64,000 nucleotides of DNA from Rhizobium sp. AAP43 (GTDB taxonomy: Bacteria; Pseudomonadota; Alphaproteobacteria; Rhizobiales; Rhizobiaceae): positions 1-64,000 of the forward strand of contig NZ_LJHS01000045.1 in NCBI RefSeq assembly GCF_001296045.1, written 5' to 3'. The translations under genes were made by a program, and so were the position numbers. The notes beneath the pieces were generated by a model. That model saw only the letters and a list, made by a program, of their open reading frames with translations, did no database searches and was not told the origin of the DNA. Below are positions 28,239 through 37,081 of the stretch, one piece after another. Every line of letters starts with the position of its first letter. The first letter of the stretch is position 1.

Positions 28239-29537
28239 ATGCGCATCACGATTTTCACCATCGGCACCGAGGGTGATGTCCGGCCGCTCGTTGCGCTAGG
28301 CGTCGCCCTTGCACGGTGTGGCCATGCCGTGACCGTAGCGACGGACCAGAGTTGCGCAGACCTCGTCACCGCCAACGGCCTCGACTATTTCAGGCTCTCT
28401 GGCGATTTCCACACCTGGATGCGACAGGACAAGGATCTGCAGGGCCAAGGACTGGCCACGCTCGCGATGATCCGGAAGTTCCGCGCCCGGCTGAAGCTGC
28501 TTGCCGCTGACTGGCCTCAGCAGGGACTGGCAGCGGCAAAGGATGCCGAACTTCTGATCGGAAACGGCATGGTCTTCCTGCTGGCAGCAGCACTTGGCGA
28601 ACGCCTTGGCGTGCCTGTTGTCGAGACACAGGTGGTTCCCACCCTGCCTTCCGACAATCCGCCACTCATGCCGCTTCCGCACTGGATGTATCGGTTACCG
28701 GCATGGGTCAACCGGCGTCTCGGTCAACTCTCGCGCCGCATGGTCTGGCATGTGATGAGCCCGGCCTATCAGGAGGTTGTCCGCCCGACACTCGGCCTTG
28801 CGCCCTATTCAGGACGCGGGCCGCTTACATCCGTGGAGGCAGCCCATCTTCGGCTCTTCGGCTATAGTTCCGTTCTGGCACCACCGCCGTCGGATTGGCC
28901 CGCTACGATCGCAGTCACCGGTCCCTGGGTCCTGGACACGACTGGCGGCTTCGAACCGTCACCGGCGTTGCTGGCCTTCCTCGCCTCGGGCGCGAAGCCG
29001 ATCTATGTCGGTTTCGGCAGCATGTTCAGTGCCGATGCCGAGGCTCTCACCGCGATGATCCGCGCCACGGCACGGGCTACCGGACGGCGCTTCGTTCTGG
29101 CGACTGGCTGGGGTGGTCTGGACGGCGCGCAGATTGCGGCTGGTGATCCAATCCACGTCGTGCGCCACGTGCCGCATGACTGGCTCTTTCCCCGTATGGC
29201 GGGCGCTATTCACCACGGCGGGGCCGGAACGACGATTGCCGCAGCACGGGCTGGCATTCCCTCCATTGTCGCGCCGGTCTTCGGCGACCAGCCCTTCTGG
29301 GCCTCGCGCCTCCATCGGCTCGGGGTCGCGCCCCCGGCTCTTGCCCGTAACAACCTTACCGTCGACAAGCTCGCAGCGGCGATCCGAAGGATCGAAGCAC
29401 CAGATATGCGGGCATGCGCCGAAGCATTGGCCAAGCGTCTGCGGCAGGAAGACGGCTCAGCGACGGCGATTTCCCGTCTGCAAGCCGAAGGCCTGCTCGA
29501 CGAGCCGCGCCTGCGGCAAAGCCTGGAAAGCGATTGA
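28239..29537 (+). CDS. Glycosyltransferase, GT1 family (sterol/UDP-glucosyltransferase-like)
   Basis: The 432-residue protein has an N-terminal nucleotide-sugar transferase fold starting MRITIFTIGTEGDVRPLVALG. Its C-terminal donor-binding signature HHGGAGTTIAAARAGIPSI...PVFGDQPFWA is characteristic of GT1 enzymes acting on lipids, sterols or polyketides. ATG 28239 has AAGGG upstream and begins exactly at the first beta strand. The acceptor is unknown. It converges on cobO with 33 bases between stops and no clear terminator. The 240 bases before it hold no other gene I can support. Confidence 0.85.
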   Translation: MRITIFTIGTEGDVRPLVALGVALARCGHAVTVATDQSCADLVTANGLDYFRLSGDFHTWMRQDKDLQGQGLATLAMIRKFRARLKLLAADWPQQGLAAAKDAELLIGNGMVFLLAAALGERLGVPVVETQVVPTLPSDNPPLMPLPHWMYRLPAWVNRRLGQLSRRMVWHVMSPAYQEVVRPTLGLAPYSGRGPLTSVEAAHLRLFGYSSVLAPPPSDWPATIAVTGPWVLDTTGGFEPSPALLAFLASGAKPIYVGFGSMFSADAEALTAMIRATARATGRRFVLATGWGGLDGAQIAAGDPIHVVRHVPHDWLFPRMAGAIHHGGAGTTIAAARAGIPSIVAPVFGDQPFWASRLHRLGVAPPALARNNLTVDKLAAAIRRIEAPDMRACAEALAKRLRQEDGSATAISRLQAEGLLDEPRLRQSLESD

Positions 29538-29570
29538 CCGGCACGCTCTCGGGACGCGCCTCAATTGCGT

Positions 29571-30200
29571 TCAGTATTCGACGCCAATCTGCGCTTTGAT
29601 GCCCGAGCGGAACGGATGCTTGACCAACTCCATCTCCGTCACCAGATCGGCGCGCTCGATCAGCTCTTCCTTGGCGTTTCGACCGGTCAAAACCACATGG
29701 GTCATCTCAGGCTTCTCGGTCTCCAGAAACTCCAGAACCTCGGAGAGATCAATATAGTCGTATCGGATGGCGATGTTGATCTCGTCCAGGAGCACCATCA
29801 AGTTCGAGGGATCGCGGATAAGGTCCTTGGCCTTTTGCCAGGCGGCCTGGGCCATGGCGATATCGCGTGCCTTGTCCTGGGTCTCCCAGGTAAACCCCTC
29901 ACCCATGGTATGAAATTCGCAGAGATCCGAGAAGTGGCGGAGGATCAGGTCCCGCTCGCCCGTCGACATGGCCCCCTTGATAAACTGGACGACCGCGCAT
30001 TTACGACCATGGGCGATATGACGGAAGATCATGCCGAAGGCGGCGGAGGACTTACCCTTACCCTTGCCGGTATGGACGATGATCAGGCCCTTCTCGTCGG
30101 TCTTGGTCGCCATGATCTTGTCGCGGGCGGCCTTCTTCTTCGCCATCTTCTCGGCGTGACGGGCGAGATCAGCCTCTGGAGCTGGAATGTCTTCTGTCAT
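29571..30200 (-). CDS. cobO: Cob(I)yrinic acid a,c-diamide adenosyltransferase
   Basis: It transfers the adenosyl group of ATP to the cobalt of the corrinoid. The 209-residue protein has a charged N-terminal region, the P-loop GKGKGKSS at about residues 45-52, and conserved VQFIKG and LLDEINIA motifs of the CobA/CobO type. It is the last gene of the riboswitch-led operon, 3 bases after the GNAT gene. Confidence 0.95.
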   Translation of the reverse strand: MTEDIPAPEADLARHAEKMAKKKAARDKIMATKTDEKGLIIVHTGKGKGKSSAAFGMIFRHIAHGRKCAVVQFIKGAMSTGERDLILRHFSDLCEFHTMGEGFTWETQDKARDIAMAQAAWQKAKDLIRDPSNLMVLLDEINIAIRYDYIDLSEVLEFLETEKPEMTHVVLTGRNAKEELIERADLVTEMELVKHPFRSGIKAQIGVEY

Positions 30201-30203
30201 CGT

Positions 30204-30638
30204 TCAGTCCTTTTCAAATGTCTTGGCAAACCAGATTCGGGCGGGCCGACCTTCCGTCTCCGGGAGTCGGCCGATCTCGACATAGCCCGCGCGCAGATAA
30301 AATCGCGGCGCCTGGAAAGAGAAAGTATCGAGATAAACCCCAGCAAGCCCCAACCGTTTTGCTTCCATCTCGGCTTTGGACAGAAGACGCGCACCGATAC
30401 CCCGGTTGCGCGCGGCCTCGGCAACGGCCAGATATTTAACAAAGAGCCAGCCCTGAATTTCCCGGGCAAACAATCCGCCGACCAGCTCCCCGTTGTCATC
30501 ATCGGCCCGGATCTGCAAATCGCATCCGTCAAAGGGTTTTCCGATTGCGGTCGCGGTACGGTCAAGGATGTCGAGCGTCGCGGCGATAAAGGCCTCATCC
30601 TTGTCATCGACGACGTCGACACGGATCGCATCCGTCAT
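30204..30638 (-). CDS. GNAT family N-acetyltransferase
   Basis: A 144-residue protein with the acetyl-CoA-binding motif of the GNAT fold (VAEAARNRGIGARLL) followed by a helix rich in charged residues and a C-terminal YLRAGYVEIGR strand. The acceptor is unknown. The start overlaps the GFA stop by 4 bases and has GAGGG upstream. It lies inside the cob operon between cobN and cobO. Another frame over almost the same bases codes an arginine/serine-rich shadow and is rejected. Confidence 0.85.
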   Translation of the reverse strand: MTDAIRVDVVDDKDEAFIAATLDILDRTATAIGKPFDGCDLQIRADDDNGELVGGLFAREIQGWLFVKYLAVAEAARNRGIGARLLSKAEMEAKRLGLAGVYLDTFSFQAPRFYLRAGYVEIGRLPETEGRPARIWFAKTFEKD

Positions 30639-31054
30639 ACGCCGCCCTCGCTCTTCGGCAGATCGTCGACCACATTCAGCCAGTCGACGCGCTCGTCCCA
30701 GTGCCAGTGCTCACGAATGGGCACGAACAATCCGGCATCAAGGCTTGCGACATAGAGATCAATGTCCTCGGGGCGGCGTACCGTCTCGAAGGACATGGGT
30801 GAACCGCAGGTGCCGCAGAAACCACGGCGCACCCCCGGAGACGAGGCGTAGTAGCGCAGACTGTCGCCGACAAGTTCGGTACCCTTTCGAGGGACCGTGA
30901 AGAAGGTCGTGACGGGTGATGACGCCGCACGGCGACAGCTCTCGCAATGGCAATGGCCAGAGGTGCGCACCAGGCCGCTCGTCTTGTAGCTTACGGCGCC
31001 ACACAGGCACCGACCGCTCAACGGCATTGCCCTTCCCACAGCTGCTTCAGTCAT
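30635..31054 (-). CDS. GFA (Mss4-like) zinc-binding protein, second copy
   Basis: A 139-residue GFA-family protein with zinc motifs RCLCG, HCHCESC and FCGTCG. GGAGGAGG lies about 6 bases before ATG 31054, which overlaps the cobN stop by 8 bases. It is clearly different in sequence from the GFA protein at 18693-19148. Genuine placement inside a cob operon suggests, but does not prove, a link to thiol or corrinoid chemistry. Confidence 0.87.
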   Translation of the reverse strand: MTEAAVGRAMPLSGRCLCGAVSYKTSGLVRTSGHCHCESCRRAASSPVTTFFTVPRKGTELVGDSLRYYASSPGVRRGFCGTCGSPMSFETVRRPEDIDLYVASLDAGLFVPIREHWHWDERVDWLNVVDDLPKSEGGV

Positions 31055-34000
31055 GCTGTCCTCCTCCAGCCAGTTCGACCAGGGAAAACTTGGCGGAATT
31101 GCTCTTCGGCGTCCATAAGCCACGGTCGATCGCCTCGGTCAGGCGCTCAGCCAGTTCCTTCTGAGCCGGCGCATTTTTCTCAGCCATGAACGCGCGCACG
31201 CGCTCATCCAGAATAAAGGCCTGATAGACCGCTTCGAAGTGATGGTCGCGCACAGCCCCGGTGGTGGCAGCAAAGGCGAACATGTAATCCACCGTGGCGG
31301 TGATCTCAAAGGCACCCTTGTAGCCGTGGCGCATCACGCCTTCGATCCACTTGGGATTAACGACGCGGGCGCGGATGACGCGGCCGATCTCTTCCTCAAG
31401 GCTGCGGATGACCGGTTTTTCCGGTCGCGAATGGTCGTTGTGATACACCTTGGGACGGCTTCCGGCGACCTGCTCGACCGCCGCCGTCATGCCGCCCTCG
31501 AACTGATAGTAGTCGTCACTGTCGAGCAGGTCGTGTTCGCGGTTGTCCTGGTTCTGGACCACGGCTTCGACCGAGCGCAGGCGCTGCTCGAAGAGGCCAC
31601 GTTCGGACTTGCCCTCTTCCCCGGCGCCATAGGCATAAGAACCCCAGACGAGATAGCTTTCGGCGAGATCGGCGCGGTCACTCCAGCCCTTCTCGTCGAT
31701 CAGCGCCTGCAGGCCCGCGCCATAGGCTCCAGGCTTGGAGCCGAAGACACGGTAGCCGGCGCGGCGGGCCGCCTGCTTTTCGTCGAGCCCTTCGCGCTTG
31801 AGCTTTTCGGTTTCGGCCTTCACGCGTGCAGCAATGGGATTGTCGATTTCGTCCTCGTCAAGACCCGCCACCGCCCGCACCGCCTTGTCAAAGAGCGTGA
31901 TCTGTTCGGGAAAGGCATCGCGGAAAAAGCCGGAAATGCGCAGTGTCACATCAACACGCGGACGGCCGAGTACGGCCTGCGGAATTACCTCGAAGCCGGT
32001 GACACGACGGGATGCCATATCCCAGAGCGGCTTGACGCCGATCAGTGCCAAGCCTTGCGCAATATCATCGCCACCAGTGCGCATATTGGACGTGCCCCAG
32101 GCCGTCAGGCCGAAGGAGGTCGGCCATTCGCCATTGTCCTGCACATAGCGTTGGATCAAGAGTTCGGCCGACTTCTTGCCGAGTTCGTAAGCCGCCGGTG
32201 TCGGCACGGCACGGCTATCGACGGAGTAGAAGTTGCGGCCGGTCGGCAGCACGTCCGGTCGGCCCCGAGTGGGTGCGCCAGATGGCCCAGGAGGTACGAA
32301 GGTTCCGGCCAACCCCTTCAGCAGACCCTCGATTTCGGCGGTACCGGACAAGACGACGGCGGGTTTGAGGCGTGTTTCGATCTCGGTGAGAACGGCCCGG
32401 GTCCGCGGCCAATTCTCAGGGCAAGCGATCTCTCCGGATACGAGTTTGGCAGCGAGCAATTCAATGCGCTCGACGGTGTCGCCATGGGTGCGCCAGGGCG
32501 CATCGGTGAGATCGGCGAGGATGGCCGGTTTCTCTCCGGTCCAGGGATCGGAGAGGACGCAGTCGAGAGGATCGAATGGCATTCCGTCATCCGCCGCGAT
32601 CGCCCGCTGCAAACTGGCGTCGCCACCCTCGCCCATGCCACGCGGCACCCGTGCGAGCGCCACAACGAGATCCGTCAACAGCCGGCCTTCGGGCGCCCGA
32701 CCGAAGATATGCAAGCCGTCTCGGATCTGCATTTCCTTCAGGTCGCAGAGATAGGCGTCGAGCTTCTCCAGCGCCGTTTCCTCGGCCTCGCCCTTGGTTA
32801 TGCCCGCATCCTGATCAAGGCCGATATCGGCGATCAGGTCGAGGATCTGCGTCTTCAGCAAAACGAGACGGCGTGGATCGCTGCCCGATGCCTCGTAGTA
32901 TTCGTCGACCAGCGCCTCAAGATCCTTTAGCGGCCCATAGCTTTCGGCGCGCGTCAAAGGTGGCGTCAGGTGGTCAATGATGACGGCGGAGGATCGGCGC
33001 TTGGCCTGCGTGCCCTCGCCGGGATCGTTGACGATGAAGGGATAGAGATGCGGCATTGGTCCGAACACGGCTTCGGGAAAGCAGGTTTCGGACAAGGCCA
33101 GCGCTTTGCCTGGCAGCCATTCGAGATTGCCATGCTTGCCCATATGGATGACAGCTTGAGCACCAAATTCGCGGCGCAGAAAAGCGTAGAAGGCAAGATA
33201 CCCATGCGGCGGCACGAGATCCGGTGAGTGATAGGTTTCCTTGGGGTCGATATTATAGCCACGGGCTGGCTGAATGCCGATGACCAGCTTGCCAAAGCGC
33301 ATCAGTGGCAGGGCGAAGGATCCGTCGAGATGAAAGGGATCATGAACCGGATCACCCCAGCGCCCCACGACTCTTTCTTGAACTTCTTTCGGAAGAGATT
33401 GGAAGAAACTTTTGTATTGACTTACAGATATCCGTTCACGGATGATCCGCCCATCGGTCGCCGCATTGGTTGGGCCCGCCATCAAAGACTGGATCAACGC
33501 GTCGCCATCTTCAGGAAGATCGCCGACATCGTAGCCCGCGATCTGCATCGCCCGCATGACCTCGATCGTGCCGGCCGGCGTATCGAGCCCGACGCCATTG
33601 CCGAGACGGCCGTCACGGTTCGGATAATTGGCCATGACAAGCCCAACACGCCGCTGAGACGGCTCGGTATTGCGCAGTCGGACCCAGTTGGCGGCAAGCG
33701 CTGCGACGAAGCGCATGCGGCCCATATCGGGTTCATGGCTGACCAGATTGGTCTCTACCCGTTCGTCAAACCGGGCCTTCGACTTGAAGGAGACCGCACG
33801 CGTGAGCACGCGGCCATCGACTTCCGGCAGGGCGACGCTCATGGCCAGATCGCGGGCGCTCAGGCCTTGCGTTGATGCCTCCCAGGTGCTGCGTGGCGAT
33901 GATGAAAACAGCGCCTGTAGAATTACGGCACCGGTTTCATCTAGGACTGTCCCGGGGTTGCGCGCCCCCGGCGTCGAGACAGCAAAGCCAGTTGTGTTGA

Positions 34001-34886
34001 TCACCACGGCCGGCGGCGCCACGACGAAGATCGTTCTCAGTGTATCAACGGAGACCTGGTCTTTCAGGCTCGAGACGAAAATCGGAAGCGGCGTGAGGCC
34101 CTCTGCCTGGAGCGCACCGATCATCGCTTCCACCGGCGCCGTTTCACCGCTCTGAACAAGGGCCCGGTAGAAGCAGATGGGGACGACATCCGCCCTCGTT
34201 GGTTCAGGGGCAGTGGTGAGGGCAAAGGGCCGATCTTGCTCGGTGCCATGCCCCTTATCCGCTTTTCGGGCACCCTCTCCTTGGCCACGGGCTGAAGGAA
34301 GAGCCAGCGCTCGCCATTCCTCGACACCCATCACGCCCCGGCCCGGCCACCAGATTCCAGCCTTCAGCAAAGGGCGCGCCGGTTCGGGTTTTTCTACATC
34401 AGCCAGCATTGCCTCGGCATAGGCCACGAAGGCCCGGGCATTCGCTTCGCCACCCTCGGTCAAGTAGCTCCACAGGGCCTGGCGATCCTGCTCCATGCAG
34501 GATTGAAACGGCTCGAGCCCGGCATCGGGCTTGTCGTCACCTGGCAGGACGATGATGGCGGCACCGGACCGTCGCGCCGCCGCATGCAAAGCCTCCAGCG
34601 CATACTGGAAATAGCTTGCACCGCCGAGCGCCCGCACCACGATCAGCCGCGCATGGCGCGCGGTTCGCTCGATATAGGTGTCGACCGACATCGGGTGCTT
34701 TAACGCCATCAGGCTGGCAAGCCGCCAGGAAAACGTCTCGTCACCCCTTATAGCAACGGCTGCGGCGACGGCTGCCAATTCCGTGTCCGCCGCCGAGAGG
34801 AATAGAACGTCCCCGGCTGTTTGGCCGAGGTCGATTGCCTCGTCGCCGTCGCTGATCGACCCCTTCTGGGCAAGAAGCAGATGCAT
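31047..34886 (-). CDS. cobN: Cobaltochelatase subunit CobN
   Basis: The large subunit of the ATP-dependent aerobic cobaltochelatase (with CobS and CobT), which inserts cobalt into hydrogenobyrinic acid a,c-diamide. The 1279-residue length is typical. Conserved CobN/magnesium-chelatase-H segments are visible: LVMANYPNRDGRLGNGVGLD, HMGKHGNLEWLPGK, and TAWGTSNMRTGGDDIAQ. ATG 34886 (MHLLLAQKGS) follows the cobW stop by one base. The cobS and cobT partners are not in this window. Confidence 0.96.
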   Translation of the reverse strand: MHLLLAQKGSISDGDEAIDLGQTAGDVLFLSAADTELAAVAAAVAIRGDETFSWRLASLMALKHPMSVDTYIERTARHARLIVVRALGGASYFQYALEALHAAARRSGAAIIVLPGDDKPDAGLEPFQSCMEQDRQALWSYLTEGGEANARAFVAYAEAMLADVEKPEPARPLLKAGIWWPGRGVMGVEEWRALALPSARGQGEGARKADKGHGTEQDRPFALTTAPEPTRADVVPICFYRALVQSGETAPVEAMIGALQAEGLTPLPIFVSSLKDQVSVDTLRTIFVVAPPAVVINTTGFAVSTPGARNPGTVLDETGAVILQALFSSSPRSTWEASTQGLSARDLAMSVALPEVDGRVLTRAVSFKSKARFDERVETNLVSHEPDMGRMRFVAALAANWVRLRNTEPSQRRVGLVMANYPNRDGRLGNGVGLDTPAGTIEVMRAMQIAGYDVGDLPEDGDALIQSLMAGPTNAATDGRIIRERISVSQYKSFFQSLPKEVQERVVGRWGDPVHDPFHLDGSFALPLMRFGKLVIGIQPARGYNIDPKETYHSPDLVPPHGYLAFYAFLRREFGAQAVIHMGKHGNLEWLPGKALALSETCFPEAVFGPMPHLYPFIVNDPGEGTQAKRRSSAVIIDHLTPPLTRAESYGPLKDLEALVDEYYEASGSDPRRLVLLKTQILDLIADIGLDQDAGITKGEAEETALEKLDAYLCDLKEMQIRDGLHIFGRAPEGRLLTDLVVALARVPRGMGEGGDASLQRAIAADDGMPFDPLDCVLSDPWTGEKPAILADLTDAPWRTHGDTVERIELLAAKLVSGEIACPENWPRTRAVLTEIETRLKPAVVLSGTAEIEGLLKGLAGTFVPPGPSGAPTRGRPDVLPTGRNFYSVDSRAVPTPAAYELGKKSAELLIQRYVQDNGEWPTSFGLTAWGTSNMRTGGDDIAQGLALIGVKPLWDMASRRVTGFEVIPQAVLGRPRVDVTLRISGFFRDAFPEQITLFDKAVRAVAGLDEDEIDNPIAARVKAETEKLKREGLDEKQAARRAGYRVFGSKPGAYGAGLQALIDEKGWSDRADLAESYLVWGSYAYGAGEEGKSERGLFEQRLRSVEAVVQNQDNREHDLLDSDDYYQFEGGMTAAVEQVAGSRPKVYHNDHSRPEKPVIRSLEEEIGRVIRARVVNPKWIEGVMRHGYKGAFEITATVDYMFAFAATTGAVRDHHFEAVYQAFILDERVRAFMAEKNAPAQKELAERLTEAIDRGLWTPKSNSAKFSLVELAGGGQHD

Positions 34887-34887
34887 A

Positions 34888-35964
34888 TCAGGCCGCGGCT
34901 GCCTGGACGTCCTCAACGACCGAGGCGAAATCCCATTCATGCAGTCCGATCACCACCAGGCGCGTTTCGCGCTTTTCGCTAGATGTCCAGGGGCGGTCGA
35001 AATACGTGTCGACGCGGGTTCCGACGGCCTGGATGACGAGGCGCATGGGCTTGCTGGGCACGTCGATGAAACCCTTGAGGCGGAGAATGTCGTGCTTCTC
35101 GATGACAGGCTTCAGCCGATCGATAAAGGCCGAGGGATCGGAGACTTCGCCCAGCTTCAGAACAAAGCTTTCAAACTCATCGTGATCATGGTGGTGATCG
35201 TGGTCGGCGCCAGAGGCATGCAGCGCCTCATGCTCCAGTTCATGATGGGACTTGCGATTGTCGATATCGTCTTCAGTGCTGGCGCCGATCCCGAGCAGGA
35301 CGAGCGAGGGCACTTCGCCGTTCTTCGCCTCGATCATCGACGGTTTGCGGCTGGTGCGACCGGTCACCTCGGCGCGCACGGCAGCAATGCCAGTGGCGTC
35401 GAGCAGATCGGTCTTGTTGAGAACTATTAGATCGGCACAGGTCAGCTGATCCTCGAACAGTTCCTCGATCGGGCTTTCATGGTCGAGGTTGTCATCCTCG
35501 GCACGCTGTGCCGCGACCGCGTCATGATCATCGGCGAAGCGGCCCGCAGCGACGGCGGCACTATCGACCACGGTGACGACGCCATCGACGGTCACACGTG
35601 TGCGAATGTCCGGCCAGTTAAAGGCGGCGACCAGCGGCTGCGGCAGAGCCAGGCCCGAGGTCTCGATGACAATGTGATCCGGCTTTACATCGCGATCGAG
35701 CAGCTTTTGCATGGTCGGCACGAAGTCGTCTGCAACCGTGCAGCAGATGCAGCCATTGGTCAGTTCGATGATGTCATCTTCCGTGCAATTGTCAGCGCCG
35801 CAGCCCTTCAACACGTCGCCATCCACGCCAAGATCACCGAATTCGTTGATGATAAGAGCGATCTTCTTGCCGCCGGCATTCATCAGCATGTTGCGGATGA
35901 TGGTGGTCTTGCCCGCACCGAGGAAGCCAGTGATAACGGTCGCGGGGATCTTCTTCTGCAACAT
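34888..35964 (-). CDS. cobW: CobW family GTP-binding metallochaperone
   Basis: CobW is a GTPase thought to deliver cobalt to cobaltochelatase. The 358-residue protein has the P-loop GFLGAGKTT (13-21), the metal-binding motif NGCICCT (C-x-C-C), a NKTD guanine-specificity motif and a histidine-rich segment (HHELEHEALHASGADHDHHH). The C-terminal CobW_C domain follows. It lies between cobU (3-base gap) and cobN (1-base gap), so the three are co-transcribed. Confidence 0.95.
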   Translation of the reverse strand: MLQKKIPATVITGFLGAGKTTIIRNMLMNAGGKKIALIINEFGDLGVDGDVLKGCGADNCTEDDIIELTNGCICCTVADDFVPTMQKLLDRDVKPDHIVIETSGLALPQPLVAAFNWPDIRTRVTVDGVVTVVDSAAVAAGRFADDHDAVAAQRAEDDNLDHESPIEELFEDQLTCADLIVLNKTDLLDATGIAAVRAEVTGRTSRKPSMIEAKNGEVPSLVLLGIGASTEDDIDNRKSHHELEHEALHASGADHDHHHDHDEFESFVLKLGEVSDPSAFIDRLKPVIEKHDILRLKGFIDVPSKPMRLVIQAVGTRVDTYFDRPWTSSEKRETRLVVIGLHEWDFASVVEDVQAAAA

Positions 35965-35967
35965 GGT

Positions 35968-36498
35968 TCAACCCTTCATTTTCAGCGGCAATCCGGCCGC
36001 AACGAAATAGACGTCTGTCGCCTCTACGGCGACCGACTGGTGGAGGCGGCCGGCATGGTCGCGGAAGGCACGGGCCATCCGGTTTTCCGGCACGATGCCG
36101 AGACCGACTTCATTGGAAACAAGGATGACGGAAGCGCTTAGTTTCGGGAGCAGCGCGGCAAGAGCTACGCCCTCGGCATCCACGTCTCGCCCCTCCTCCA
36201 TCATCAGATTGGTGACCCAGAGCGTCAGGCAATCGATCAGGATGACGCTGTCGGATCGATCGAGCAATTTCAGTGCACCGACCAGATCGAGAGGTTCTTC
36301 ATGCGTCGTCCAGCCATCGCCGGCGCGGTCTGCCTTGTGGGTCTCGATACGGGTTTGCATCTCGTCATCCCAGGCACGGCCGGTGGCAAGATAGATGCGG
36401 TTAAGCCCGCTTTTGCGCGCCAATCCTTCGGCAAAACGCGACTTGCCGGACCGGGCGCCGCCAAGCACCAGTGTGGAGAGCCGATCATGGCCGCTCAT
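35968..36498 (-). CDS. cobU: Adenosylcobinamide kinase / adenosylcobinamide-phosphate guanylyltransferase
   Basis: The bifunctional enzyme (CobU, or CobP in Pseudomonas denitrificans naming) phosphorylates adenosylcobinamide and attaches GMP during nucleotide-loop assembly. The 176-residue protein has the P-loop GGARSGKS, the [12 protein letters not shown] segment, and a conserved IDCLTLW stretch. ATG 36498 has GGAGG 6 bases upstream; a longer frame runs back into the riboswitch and is rejected. First gene of the riboswitch-controlled operon. Confidence 0.94.
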   Translation of the reverse strand: MSGHDRLSTLVLGGARSGKSRFAEGLARKSGLNRIYLATGRAWDDEMQTRIETHKADRAGDGWTTHEEPLDLVGALKLLDRSDSVILIDCLTLWVTNLMMEEGRDVDAEGVALAALLPKLSASVILVSNEVGLGIVPENRMARAFRDHAGRLHQSVAVEATDVYFVAAGLPLKMKG

Positions 36499-36633
36499 GG
36501 CCGTCCTCCGTGGAGGGAGCCTATGGCGCGCACAAACCGTCGACGGCCCCGGCAGGGACAGCCCATCTGAAACGTCGCCACGACAACCTCCGTGCTGGCA
36601 ACGGGGAAATTTCCCCAATGTGGACACCATGTC

Positions 36634-36984
36634 CGCCGGATGGCAGGTCTCCTGGCTCACAGGTCGTGGCGCTTAGCCAACGGGTCTCCCTCGCCTTCCC
36701 GGAGTTTAGAGGCGACACGAAAGAGCGGACGATTCGTAGAGAAAGAGGCGTCCTGCCCCGGCTGATCGTGTCGCCACCCCAGTGGCTTTTCCGGCTTTGG
36801 CGAAGAACGGAGCAACGAACGCACCATGCGTATGCTGCCCGCCCAGCTTCATCCGGATAGGAGACCCTCGCTGCAATACAGTCGCGGGGTCGGCTGCGTT
36901 CGACATGCCCGATCTGGGTCCATGTCCTCGCATTCCCTTTTGCTTTCCGGATTGCATTCCTGCGATCCGAAAACCATCCGACAT
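36634..36984 (-). promoter_or_regulatory. Cobalamin (B12) riboswitch upstream of cobU-cobW-cobN operon
   Basis: Reading the minus strand, the conserved elements appear in order: AAAGGGAATGCG, CCCCGCGACTGTA, GCCACTGGGGTG, GGGAAGGCGAGGGAGACC, and the B12 box GAGCCAGGAGACCTGCC (about 36642-36658). The closing helix P1 forms between CGGATGG (36974-36980) and CCATCCG (36637-36643). The total is longer than usual because the peripheral arms are extended. Between it and cobU is the perfect palindrome GGGGAAATTTCCCC (36604-36617). The switch should reduce cob gene expression when adenosylcobalamin is plentiful. Confidence 0.93.
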
Positions 36985-37081
36985 CAGAATTAGGCGGCCC
37001 CAACGCGCAAGTCAATCACGCCGACGACACGGGTTGGCGCGTCCACTTGAGGACAAACAGTCACAGGGAAGGCATAAAGCG

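Noticed and set aside
30197-30631. A second 144-codon minus-strand frame over the GNAT gene
   Set aside because: Arg/Ser-rich composition and no motifs; the other frame has the acetyl-CoA motif and a good start.
31239-32930. A 563-codon plus-strand frame opposite cobN
   Set aside because: Antisense artefact inside a well-supported gene.
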